From Filimonas lacunae (lineage in GTDB: Bacteria; Bacteroidota; Bacteroidia; Chitinophagales; Chitinophagaceae): a stretch of DNA of 64,000 nt. The stretch is taken from assembly GCF_002355595.1 (NCBI RefSeq), contig NZ_AP017422.1, forward strand, positions 496,001-560,000, read 5' to 3'. This document shows positions 52,699 through 60,803 of the stretch, one piece after another; position 1 is the stretch's first letter, and every line of letters begins with the position of its first letter. The translations under genes were made by a program, and so were the position numbers. The notes beneath the pieces were generated by a model, which saw only the letters and a program-made list of their open reading frames with translations, ran no database searches and was not told the DNA's origin.

Positions 52699-52735
52699 GT
52701 ACTTGCTGGAAGCATGCTACAACTCTCTGAGATTA
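52225..52735. repeat. Minisatellite with 84-bp unit and 21/42-bp substructure
   Basis: The unit starting GGTTGTGGCATCCTTTCGGG recurs at 52301 and 52385, exactly 84 bp apart, and each unit is two 42-bp half-units of related sequence. Flanks on both sides hold more degenerate copies of the half-unit. Confidence 0.85.
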
Positions 52736-52975
52736 TGCGCAAGTTCTCGCGGGAGATCAATAAGCAAAATACCGGGTACGAAAAAGCCTCTTACTCTTTG
52801 GGTAAGGGGCCGGAATTATATCTATAGTACTGTTTATAATATATTGGGGCAACTGACAGTAGTACTGCTATGGCGTTACTTTACTGTAAATGTGGTTACA
52901 GAGCCGTTAGGAATTGATCCGGAGGGTATGCTGTTAGCATATTTTTTTGTATCTTATATAAGTAAACTAATTGTT

Positions 52976-53191
52976 ATGTCGCTGGAAAAAGAACGTATTC
53001 GTGTGGATTATACCAGGGAGGGGGTGCCGGCTTCGGTGCAAAATTTCAGACCAGATATTTACCGGGATGGAGATGTGTTTTATTGTGTGTTGGGAGCTCC
53101 CCCGTCAGATAATGTAATAGCGAAAGGGGCTACTATGGAAGAAGCCATGTTAAATTGGGATATAGCTTATCATCAAAAAGAAGGTAAATAA
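52976..53191 (+). CDS. Small hypothetical protein
   Basis: 71 residues from ATG 52976, ending in a compact domain: DIYRDGDVFYCVLGAPPSDNVIAKGATMEEAMLNWDIAYHQK, which resembles HicB-like or similar small domains that adapt an open beta sheet. The frame is open to 52697 with two possible membrane helices, but that part begins inside the repeat, so the short form is safer. A T-run plus TTTGTATC just upstream may be the promoter. Confidence 0.5.
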   Translation: MSLEKERIRVDYTREGVPASVQNFRPDIYRDGDVFYCVLGAPPSDNVIAKGATMEEAMLNWDIAYHQKEGK

Positions 53192-53203
53192 TGGTTGGCT
53201 TTT

Positions 53204-53452
53204 TTATGATAAGATAATGTGTTCATTTAAAAAATCCGTTAACGCATCTATAAAGCGAGTGTTTTGAGGAATGTGCACCAGCTCGCGGTATTTAAACTGT
53301 TTGGTGCTTATGTCAAACGAATAAGGGATACCCGAGCTGGGTATTTCTACAGGTCGCGTAAAAACATCCGCAATATCATCTGCGATAGTATAAGACACTT
53401 TGTAAATAATATTTCCAAAGGTGAAATGGATAGGAAGGTGCTGAGGATTCAT
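53204..53452 (-). CDS. Hypothetical protein, 82 residues
   Basis: Its start overlaps the stop of the heptosyltransferase-like gene (TGATG), so it is translationally coupled to it. Small, soluble, mixed composition, no motif recognised. Confidence 0.6.
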   Translation of the reverse strand: MNPQHLPIHFTFGNIIYKVSYTIADDIADVFTRPVEIPSSGIPYSFDISTKQFKYRELVHIPQNTRFIDALTDFLNEHIILS

Positions 53453-54051
53453 CAGGCTCTAAGGGCGTTTTGTTTTGTAAAAATGGTTTCTACTGCATTA
53501 AATACAACTTCGGGATAAGGTGTTTTCATCCAATCTATTACTGTGTGCAACCGCCGGTTAGCCGGCTTCCAGCGTTCTGGCTTACCGTCCATGCAAATAA
53601 TCACTCCAGGCGACTGTATTATAGATGCCATATATAACGCGCCAGTGCAATTGGCTACCAGCATAAACGAATTATTGATAAGCCAGGCCATTGCTTCTGT
53701 GCTTGTGCATCCGGTTAAATCAATAGCGGAATGCCGCATGCATTTGATCACTTCCCGTGTAATATCCTTTTCCTCTTTAGTGCCAGTGATAATGGCGGTG
53801 TAGCCTTTTTCAATGCAGGAATCTGCTATATAGGCAAAGTAATGGGGTGGCCATTGATAGCTACTTCCGCGGCTGCCTGGATGCATACATATGTAGCTAT
53901 TGGGTATTACTGGTAAATATAATTTCTTTACTTCTTCCTCCACCTCCGGCAACACCGGATGGGCAGGCTTAGGTAAAGATGCGTTCTGATGATGCGTCTG
54001 TTGTAACGGTGCTTGCTTCTTGGTTGCAATTCCGGATATCTTTATGCTCAT
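53452..54051 (-). CDS. Glycosyltransferase family 9-like protein, C-terminal half only
   Basis: 199 residues. Contains MHPGSRGSSYQWPPHYFA, AIITGTKEEKDI, IDLTGCTSTEAMAWLI and NCTGALYMASIIQSPGVII, the nucleotide-sugar-binding half of heptosyltransferase-type GT9 enzymes. Full-length members have about 350 residues; here the acceptor half is replaced by about 55 polar residues (KKQAPLQQTHHQN). So it may be a truncated gene or a stand-alone domain. The nearby gmhB fits an ADP-heptose theme. Confidence 0.75.
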   Translation of the reverse strand: MSIKISGIATKKQAPLQQTHHQNASLPKPAHPVLPEVEEEVKKLYLPVIPNSYICMHPGSRGSSYQWPPHYFAYIADSCIEKGYTAIITGTKEEKDITREVIKCMRHSAIDLTGCTSTEAMAWLINNSFMLVANCTGALYMASIIQSPGVIICMDGKPERWKPANRRLHTVIDWMKTPYPEVVFNAVETIFTKQNALRA

Positions 54052-54441
54052 AGGCGCTATTTATATAAAGTTATACCAGGGAAATCCCGTAAAAGGAACA
54101 TAGCATTAAAATGCATTACAAATTGCGATCCATGCCTATAGTGGGTATTTCATCAAATCGAATGTAACAGTGTGTAAACGTTTTGTTTGAGCACTGTGGA
54201 AAGGCTTCTACACAAATGCTCCTACCGAAATAAAGATGCCTGTAAACGGTTCCTTTGTATCATATAAAATGGCCCGAATTATATGATGATTATATAATAA
54301 AATGCTGAATATTCCTGCGCCTGCGCAAACAAGTGGCATAGTAATTTGTTATTAAATGATATCGGGCATTCATACATGATTTTTTATCACCAGGCCTTGA
54401 TGGCAAGTCAGCGGCCAGATAAACCCAGTAACCTATAACAC
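54052..54441. other. Gene-free stretch between divergent genes
   Basis: 390 bp that must hold the divergent promoters of the GT9-like gene and gmhB. No exact TAnnTTTG element seen. Confidence 0.5.
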
Positions 54442-55041
54442 ATGAATAAAGCAGTTTTTATTGACAAAGACGGAACATTGATTAAAAATGTTCCCTATAA
54501 CGTTGACCTGGAACGTATAGCATTGGAAAATAGGGTAGTAGAGGCGCTGTCAATGCTGCAGCAGAACGATTATCTGTTAATAGTGGTATCTAACCAGGGA
54601 GGGATAGCCAAAGGCTACTTTAACGAAAAGCAGTTGATGAAAGCGAATGCACACCTGGCAGGCTTGCTGGCTGCATCAGATGTGTTCATAGATGCTTTTT
54701 ACTATTGTCCCCACCACCCGGATGGTGTGATTGCTGATTTTGCTAAAAAATGTAATTGTCGTAAGCCGGCGCCAGGCATGTTGTTACAGGCATCACAGGA
54801 GTTGCAGATTGATTTAAAAAATTCGTGGATGATAGGAGATAATCTGAATGATGTAGAAGCCGGTCATCTTGCAGGTTGTAAAAGCGTGTTATATGATGTG
54901 GGTAACGAAACCGAATGGGTGATGAATCGTTTTCGTAAACCTGATTACAAAACCAGCAACCTGTTGAAAGCTGCTGCCATGATTTGTGAAGTGAAGTATG
55001 AAAATATAGAAGAGCATGAACCTGCACCAGAATCGCTGTAA
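54442..55041 (+). CDS. gmhB: D-glycero-D-manno-heptose-1,7-bisphosphate 7-phosphatase
   Basis: 199 residues of the HAD-IIIA family: nucleophile motif DKDGT (about 8-12), SNQGGI (about 50-55), zinc loop CPHHP ... CNCRKP, and the acidic motif GDNLNDVEAG. These are the GmhB features. It removes a phosphate in ADP-heptose synthesis, cytoplasmic. The usual partners gmhA and hldE are not in the window. Histidinol-phosphatase activity is the alternative, since HisB-N is related. Confidence 0.85.
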   Translation: MNKAVFIDKDGTLIKNVPYNVDLERIALENRVVEALSMLQQNDYLLIVVSNQGGIAKGYFNEKQLMKANAHLAGLLAASDVFIDAFYYCPHHPDGVIADFAKKCNCRKPAPGMLLQASQELQIDLKNSWMIGDNLNDVEAGHLAGCKSVLYDVGNETEWVMNRFRKPDYKTSNLLKAAAMICEVKYENIEEHEPAPESL

Positions 55042-55116
55042 GAATATTCTATAAATGCGTATTGATAATATGTTCGATGTACTGACGAGTACATCAGTCA
55101 TTTATGAAAGCAAAAT

Positions 55117-55160
55117 AAAAGAACAGGCAGTGTCTCCAATGTGATGCTGCCTGTTCTTTT
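55117..55160. terminator. Bidirectional terminator
   Basis: A 14-bp perfect stem AAAAGAACAGGCAG / CTGCCTGTTCTTTT, serving the convergent gmhB and multicopper oxidase genes. Confidence 0.93.
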
Positions 55161-55183
55161 GTAATGATAAGCAGGGAACTGCA

Positions 55184-57415
55184 TTAATAGTTTAATGTAA
55201 TACCTGCTCCCCAGCCCATATCACTATCGTAATGGGTAGATAACGACATAAACTTAGTAGTTACATATCTGAACCCTGCCATATACTCTTTGTCGGAGTT
55301 TACCATAAAATTAAAGCGAAGGCGGCTGGATACTGGTATGTCTTCCCGCATCAGTTGCATGCGTATTTTTCCTTCCGTATCAATACGGGCATCTGCCACC
55401 AGCAACATGGGTAAGGTATATTGTATACCTGCACATAGCACACTTCGTTTATCCTTCGTGTTTACCTGGCCAAATATGTTTTTCTCCATTTCCATTTCTT
55501 CCATCTTGCGATAGCGCCAGTCAAAGCCTATATAAGGGAATAGCCATTGCATGCGGCCCAGGTATCTTCCCAGGTGTACTTCCGATTCGTAGCCGTGCAT
55601 GTTGTTGTAACCTAAGCGCCATTCTGTTTGCAGCTTCCAGCGGTTGCCTTGCAGCATAGCTTCCCCATCATTGCCATTGCTGGCAAAATCGTTCTGTGCC
55701 ATCAGGTGCATGCCTTTGTCTTCCCGTAAAAAGGTTTTCCAGGCTTTAGACGCATCGGGTAGGTCGGGGTTGGGGGCTGAATTTTCATAACTGAAAATGC
55801 GGCCCATGCCACTCATCATGTGATAGAGTATGTGGCAATGGAAAAACCAGTCACCATCCTCCGTGCCTGCAAATTCCAGCGTGTCGGTTTCCATAGGCAT
55901 AATATCCAGTACATTTTTCAGTGGAGCGTAATCGCCCTGACCGTTTACTATTCTAAAAAAATGTCCATGCAGGTGCATGGGGTGGCGCATCATGGAGTTG
56001 TTATATAATATCAGGCGTACGTTCTCGCCTTTTTTAATCATTATCTTATCCGTTTCCGAAATGGTTTTGTTGTTAATACTCCATAAGTAGCGGTTCATAT
56101 TACCGGTAAGCTCAAATTTCAGTTCTTTCACCGGGGCTTGTGGTAGAGTGGTTTTATGGGTGGCTTTCAGCATGGCATAGTTGAGGGTAACGATGTTGGA
56201 AATAGCATTGCTGTTATACTGGTTTTCCATAGTAACGCCGCTATCCATATGCATGCCTTTGTGCAACGGGTGCTTATTGTTACCACCGGTGATTTCAGGA
56301 TACATCACTACGTTCATATCCATTTGTTGCAGGCTCATATTCATACCCATGTCATCCAGTGTGCCATCCATCTTCATCATGCCGTTCATCATCTTCATGC
56401 CCTCGAAATATTTCAACGGAGCCAGTGGTGTGGCCAGTTGTTTGATGCCTTTGCCCAGCCATAAAGAGGTAGAGCGTGTTCTATCTTCGGAGGTTGCTAA
56501 TAGTTCAAAGGCTGTGCTATCGGCAGGAATGGTAACAATGATGTCGTAGGTTTCGGCTACACCCATAATCATACGGTCTACCTTCACGGGTTCCACGTCC
56601 TCACCATCGCTGGCTACTACTTCCATTTTTCCACCGGCATATTGCAGCCAGAAATAGGTGCTGGCTCCTCCATTGATAATGCGCAGTTTTACCCTGTCGC
56701 CCGCTTTAAACTGTGGCGCCTGTGTTTCGGGTTTGCCGTTTGCTAAAAAACGATTGTAGTATACATCGCTTACATCCATAGCAGCCATGCGCTTCCACTC
56801 GTTCTTCAGCTTGGTACCTAAATGTCCGGCACCTATGGCTTCTGCATAGCTTTGCGTAGCTCCCTTTTGTACACCGCTTTTTTGAATGGCAAACCAGTCA
56901 TCGGCATTGTGCAGTCTTCTGTGTACCTGCATGGGATTCATGTCTGTCCATTCGCTCAGTATTAAGGTGTACTCCGGCATTACAGGCTCGTTGCGCTTGT
57001 GGATAATGAAAGCGCCGTGCATGCCATTCTGTTCCTGCAAACCGGTGTGTGAGTGATACCAGTAGGTGCCGCTTTGTACCAGCGGAAACTTATACTCATG
57101 TGTTTCGCCTGGTTCAATAGGGGCGGTGGTTAAATACGGCACCCCATCATAACGATTAGGCAATATCAGGCCGTGCCAATGTAAGCTGGTTTGTTCTTTC
57201 TTTAGTTGGTTATGTACATATATCAATGCCGTGTCGCCTTCTGTAAAAGTGAGTGTGGGCATAGGCGTTTGTCCGTTTACCACATAGCCTTTCTTTTGCT
57301 TTCCGGTATAGTTAAGCAAGGTGTCGGTTACATACAAATCGTAACGCACCGTTTTTTGCGCCATAGCAGTGCATAACAGCATGCTGGCTGCTACAAGCAG
57401 TATACAATATTTCAT
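55184..57415 (-). CDS. Multicopper oxidase fused to a C-terminal outer-membrane-like domain
   Basis: 743 residues from ATG 57415 (signal peptide ending AMAQ). Three cupredoxin domains with copper ligands in SLHWHGLI, GTYWYHSHTG, HPMHLHGHFF and HCHILYHMMSGM. A Met-rich insert (MKMMNGMMKMDG..MGMNMSLQQMDM) lies near residue 360, typical of copper-handling CopA. After about residue 590 come about 160 residues with alternating aromatic strands (LQTEWRLGYN...) like a CopB-type beta-barrel. CopA and CopB are often separate proteins; here they appear fused. It oxidises Cu(I) and/or binds copper. Confidence 0.9.
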   Translation of the reverse strand: MKYCILLVAASMLLCTAMAQKTVRYDLYVTDTLLNYTGKQKKGYVVNGQTPMPTLTFTEGDTALIYVHNQLKKEQTSLHWHGLILPNRYDGVPYLTTAPIEPGETHEYKFPLVQSGTYWYHSHTGLQEQNGMHGAFIIHKRNEPVMPEYTLILSEWTDMNPMQVHRRLHNADDWFAIQKSGVQKGATQSYAEAIGAGHLGTKLKNEWKRMAAMDVSDVYYNRFLANGKPETQAPQFKAGDRVKLRIINGGASTYFWLQYAGGKMEVVASDGEDVEPVKVDRMIMGVAETYDIIVTIPADSTAFELLATSEDRTRSTSLWLGKGIKQLATPLAPLKYFEGMKMMNGMMKMDGTLDDMGMNMSLQQMDMNVVMYPEITGGNNKHPLHKGMHMDSGVTMENQYNSNAISNIVTLNYAMLKATHKTTLPQAPVKELKFELTGNMNRYLWSINNKTISETDKIMIKKGENVRLILYNNSMMRHPMHLHGHFFRIVNGQGDYAPLKNVLDIMPMETDTLEFAGTEDGDWFFHCHILYHMMSGMGRIFSYENSAPNPDLPDASKAWKTFLREDKGMHLMAQNDFASNGNDGEAMLQGNRWKLQTEWRLGYNNMHGYESEVHLGRYLGRMQWLFPYIGFDWRYRKMEEMEMEKNIFGQVNTKDKRSVLCAGIQYTLPMLLVADARIDTEGKIRMQLMREDIPVSSRLRFNFMVNSDKEYMAGFRYVTTKFMSLSTHYDSDMGWGAGITLNY

Positions 57416-57437
57416 TCGTGGATGAGTCAAAAGCAGG

Positions 57438-58262
57438 TTATTGAATAGTTTCTGTTGTTTTACCACAGGTAAGCATCTGGTTGCCGTAGTATGGGTTTTT
57501 AATGGCTTTTTCTGTGCTGAACCAATCTGCGCCATCGTTATACATAGGGCAGTGTTGATAATATACAGGCCGGCCTATACCACCTGCTTTTATCACCGGG
57601 TATAAATGAGTGGAAAGCTGTGCCAATGCCATACGTTGCTTGTCAATGTCTTTTACGCTTGCAATGACAGCAGCTGAAGCTGCCAGGTCTTTGCCGGCTT
57701 TCATCCACGCCATATGTTGCTCTTGCGCCAGCTGCGCCATAGCTACTTGTTCAATAGCTTGCTGCAAACGGTTGGCTTCTACAGCGGCCTGGCTGCTATT
57801 GCCAGCTACCAGTGCGTTTTTCATTGCAAAATAAGCATCAGCAACTGCGCCAAGGGCATGTGCGGGGATGGTGGCTGAGGAGGTTGTTGTATGAGCGCTA
57901 TGTTCTTCAGTTTCGGGTAAGCTGGCTTTTTTAGCCACACGTGTATATTGGCAGCAGGCAGGTAATTGTGCATACACATTTTGCGGCGCCAGAAACTGCT
58001 CGTTATCATAACCAGCCAGGGCTATTTGCTTTAGCACTGTGTTAAGCGTGGTGCGGGTGCTGTCGTAAGTGATAACAGCTGTTTGGTTGTCACTGTTCCA
58101 TACAGCCTGGGAGTGTTTGCTGTTGGCGGCTTTTTCAATAGCGGTTTTGCATTGATTACAGTTGCCATACACTTTTACAGTGGCGGTGGCAGCATGTTTT
58201 ACCTGGGCAAAAGAGGTATAGGTACACAGGCTTATGCCTATGAACAGAAGTATTGCTTTCAT
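57438..58262 (-). CDS. Secreted HMA-like metal-binding and DUF3347 protein
   Basis: 274 residues: signal peptide (SLCTYTSFAQ), a heavy-metal-associated domain (VKVYGNCNQCKTAIEKA, CxxC present, about 28-100), a His/Thr-rich linker, then a DUF3347 domain with AYFAMKNALVAGN, HCPMYNDGADWFS and NPYYGNQMLTCG. DUF3347 occurs with copper efflux systems. It ends 22 bp before the multicopper oxidase start, so the two form an operon for periplasmic copper handling. Confidence 0.88.
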   Translation of the reverse strand: MKAILLFIGISLCTYTSFAQVKHAATATVKVYGNCNQCKTAIEKAANSKHSQAVWNSDNQTAVITYDSTRTTLNTVLKQIALAGYDNEQFLAPQNVYAQLPACCQYTRVAKKASLPETEEHSAHTTTSSATIPAHALGAVADAYFAMKNALVAGNSSQAAVEANRLQQAIEQVAMAQLAQEQHMAWMKAGKDLAASAAVIASVKDIDKQRMALAQLSTHLYPVIKAGGIGRPVYYQHCPMYNDGADWFSTEKAIKNPYYGNQMLTCGKTTETIQ

Positions 58263-58351
58263 ACTAATTCGTTAAAGGATAAATGAAATAACAAACAGGG
58301 CCGGCAATAGTTACTTGCCGGCAGAACACAACTATGGCTGTGCTAAACGAA

Positions 58352-58705
58352 TCAGGCTAACTTAGGCGGTTGCTTGCTGGACAGGTAAACAGAAGGAGGT
58401 AGGTTTTCGGTATAAAACCATAACAGCACCTGTGAATGATTAGGGGCAGGATAAGAAAGTGGTGCAGGCGGTAACACGCTTACCAGGCTATTAAAAGGAG
58501 GGGTGCATTGGCAACCGGAGTGCTTGCAGTTGCCGCAACCTTTGCAGTGATGTTGGCTGTTGCTTTGTTTGGCAACCACTTTTGTATGTGTGCTCTTCTT
58601 TTTCTTGCAACAGGCATGTTGTGGCTGGCAGGCATAACTACTTACAACAGGTAGTATTAATAACCCGCTTATTGCTAACAGTAGTATGTACCAGTATTTG
58701 TGCAT
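58352..58705 (-). CDS. Cysteine/histidine-rich secreted protein
   Basis: 117 residues from ATG 58705 (upstream in-frame start at 58744 is less likely). An N-terminal helix ends around SSYAC, then a Cys/His-rich block ACCKKKK ... HHCKGCGNCKHSGCQC, then a Pro-rich tail (PPAPLSYPAP, KQPPKL). It looks like the small Bacteroidota proteins with HYC, CC and PP motifs found beside metal-resistance genes. Probably binds metal. A TACTTTTG element lies just upstream, close to the ATG. Confidence 0.65.
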   Translation of the reverse strand: MHKYWYILLLAISGLLILPVVSSYACQPQHACCKKKKSTHTKVVAKQSNSQHHCKGCGNCKHSGCQCTPPFNSLVSVLPPAPLSYPAPNHSQVLLWFYTENLPPSVYLSSKQPPKLA

Positions 58706-58919
58706 GCGCAGCACAAAAGTACAAAATCTTCTATTGATAACCATAGAAGCGCTTATGGGCTATACACATACATGTGAAAAGCAAATACAAATGCTTTATC
58801 ATTTGCTTAACATTTCAGCGTTGGTGATCATAGAAAATCACACCTGTAATAATCTAATTTTCAATTCGTTGTGTATGTTGGAAATAAGTTTGCCAATAAT
58901 AAAAACCAATAAAAGATGG

Positions 58920-58951
58920 TTTGCATGTGCTTGTTCAACGTTCTACTTTTG
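58920..58951 (+). promoter_or_regulatory. Promoter of the small secreted protein gene
   Basis: TTTG (58920-58923), 20-bp spacer, TACTTTTG (58944-58951), 57 bp before the ATG. Confidence 0.85.
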
Positions 58952-59008
58952 TATCGTCAAAGAAAATAACAACCTCTGAAAAGCACCAATCAACATAAAA
59001 AAAAATAT

Positions 59009-59422
59009 ATGAAAACAAGTTATTTTGCCGCAGTTGTTCTTTTATTAGTAATGGTTTCAGCCACTTTCACCAGCAAGGCAAACGTGCTTTCTGGCAAAGA
59101 AAAAGAGGAAACTACTATCTCTGAAAAGCAAGTGACCGTACAATACGCAGGCAATGAAGATAACGGTGTCGTATTTCGCGTAGCGTTCGACAATCCAACA
59201 GCACAAAAGTTCACCTTGATTATAAAGAATGATGCAGGTGACGTATTATATAATGGACAATTTAATGATGCACACTTTAGCAAGGCCATTCACCTGCTGA
59301 AAGATGACTCAGAAATGAATCCTGTGTTTGTGATCCGTTCCGGTAATCAGAAAATCGAAAATGCTTTTAAAGTAAGCATTAATGCCGATCTGGCAGATGG
59401 AGTAGTAGTAACCAAACAATAG
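59009..59422 (+). CDS. Small secreted protein, immunoglobulin-like fold predicted
   Basis: 137 residues with a signal peptide (VSATFTSKA) and a beta-rich domain containing FTLIIKNDAGDVLYNGQFND. Proteins of this type are frequent in Chitinophagaceae and have no known function. It has a strong promoter and its own terminator, so probably abundant. Confidence 0.8.
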   Translation: MKTSYFAAVVLLLVMVSATFTSKANVLSGKEKEETTISEKQVTVQYAGNEDNGVVFRVAFDNPTAQKFTLIIKNDAGDVLYNGQFNDAHFSKAIHLLKDDSEMNPVFVIRSGNQKIENAFKVSINADLADGVVVTKQ

Positions 59423-59459
59423 TTAGTTACACTTTATTTAGTACCTTCCCCTAATTGAA

Positions 59460-59486
59460 AAGGCGTCTCAATGTTTGAGACGCCTT
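59460..59486. terminator. Bidirectional terminator
   Basis: 12-bp stem AAGGCGTCTCAA / TTGAGACGCCTT with a TGT loop, T-run to the right and A-run to the left, between convergent genes. Confidence 0.93.
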
Positions 59487-59504
59487 ATTTTTTTATCCTC
59501 TTTG

Positions 59505-60773
59505 TTACATGTTGCCTAAAGCCTTTCTAAGTGTGGCTTCACTTATTTTATAAGCCACTTTTGCATCAATCATATCGCTGTATGCCTGTTGCCATAGCGT
59601 TTGCGCTTCCAGTACGTCTTTTCCTATAATAGTACCGGCTTTTAAACGGTCGGCGCTTAACCGCAAATTTTCTTCCGCCTGTTCCAGCGATGCTCCGGAC
59701 AGCTCTACGCGTCGGGCACTTTCGTTCAGCTGTAAGTTTGCCTGGCGCACTTCCAGTGAAATCAGTTCTTCCTGTTCTTTAAGCTGAAACTGTTGGGCAG
59801 CAACGGTGTATTGTTGTTCTTTTACCTTTTGCTTTCTTTTGTTCCAGTCGAATACGGGAATGTTTACGCTAAGCATACTGTACCAGCTGGCCATGAAATT
59901 AGCATTGCTGGTAGGGTTGATACCTTGCTTACCAAAGGCAGAAACTCCGTTCAGGCCCAGGTTAATGGAAGGCCGGGTATCGGCCTTCAACATGCTTTCC
60001 TGTATTTTGGCCGCTGTTAGGTTATGCTGCAGAATACGTATTTCGGCCCGGTTGGCGGCTTTACCCTGCTGCACCGTATCGGCCAGTTGTTGTGCAAAGC
60101 TGCCGGTTATGCTATCGCTGACAGCAAAACCGGTGGTATCGGACATGCCTGTTACCTGGGCCAGGTTTAGTTTAGCCAGCAACAGCGCATCCTTCGCTTT
60201 TAGCAGGTTCAGTTCGTTATCGTTTTGCTGCACCTTTACGCGCAACACATCATTTTTGTAAGTGATGCCGGCTACATACTGGTTATTTAAATCGGTAAAC
60301 AAAGCGTCGAGTTGTTTACTGTATTGCCGGGCCAGTCTTATTTTTTCACCGGCCTGCACTACCTGCCAGTATGCTTTCTCTGTATTGAACAAAACTTCGG
60401 CGGTAGTATACACTTTTTGTTCCTCTTCCGTTTGTACACCATTATCGCCCAGCTGTTTATTCAGTTTAACCTTGCCGCCTGCATATATAGATTGTGAAAC
60501 ACTTACGCCAGGGCTGATACCATATTCTGGCAGTAATGAGTTAAGTGGCTTGCCAAAGTAAAAGCCGGTAGCGGATACATCCACCGTGGGTTTGCCACCG
60601 GCATAGGCCTGTGCCTTGCGTGCTTTGGCTGCTTCTATTTTTTGCTGTGCCGCTTTCAGGTTGTTGTTGCGTTCTGTGGCCATTTGCCGGCATTGTTCCA
60701 GGGTTAGCAGTTGTTGCGCCCTGGCTGTGCCTGTTAGTAAAAGACCAGCAGTAATAAAATATAGAAATTTCAT
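59505..60773 (-). CDS. TolC-family outer-membrane efflux protein
   Basis: 422 residues: signal peptide (LLTGTARAQ), two repeats of long helices with LTLEQCRQMATERNNNLKAAQQKIEAAK and LQLNESARRVELSGASLEQAEENLRLSADRLKAGTIIGKDVLEAQ. This is the duplicated TolC fold. It is the outer-membrane duct of the pump encoded just upstream, 30 bp away. Confidence 0.93.
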   Translation of the reverse strand: MKFLYFITAGLLLTGTARAQQLLTLEQCRQMATERNNNLKAAQQKIEAAKARKAQAYAGGKPTVDVSATGFYFGKPLNSLLPEYGISPGVSVSQSIYAGGKVKLNKQLGDNGVQTEEEQKVYTTAEVLFNTEKAYWQVVQAGEKIRLARQYSKQLDALFTDLNNQYVAGITYKNDVLRVKVQQNDNELNLLKAKDALLLAKLNLAQVTGMSDTTGFAVSDSITGSFAQQLADTVQQGKAANRAEIRILQHNLTAAKIQESMLKADTRPSINLGLNGVSAFGKQGINPTSNANFMASWYSMLSVNIPVFDWNKRKQKVKEQQYTVAAQQFQLKEQEELISLEVRQANLQLNESARRVELSGASLEQAEENLRLSADRLKAGTIIGKDVLEAQTLWQQAYSDMIDAKVAYKISEATLRKALGNM

Positions 60774-60803
60774 GTATTAAAAAGTTGAAACGCTCGTAAA
60801 TGG

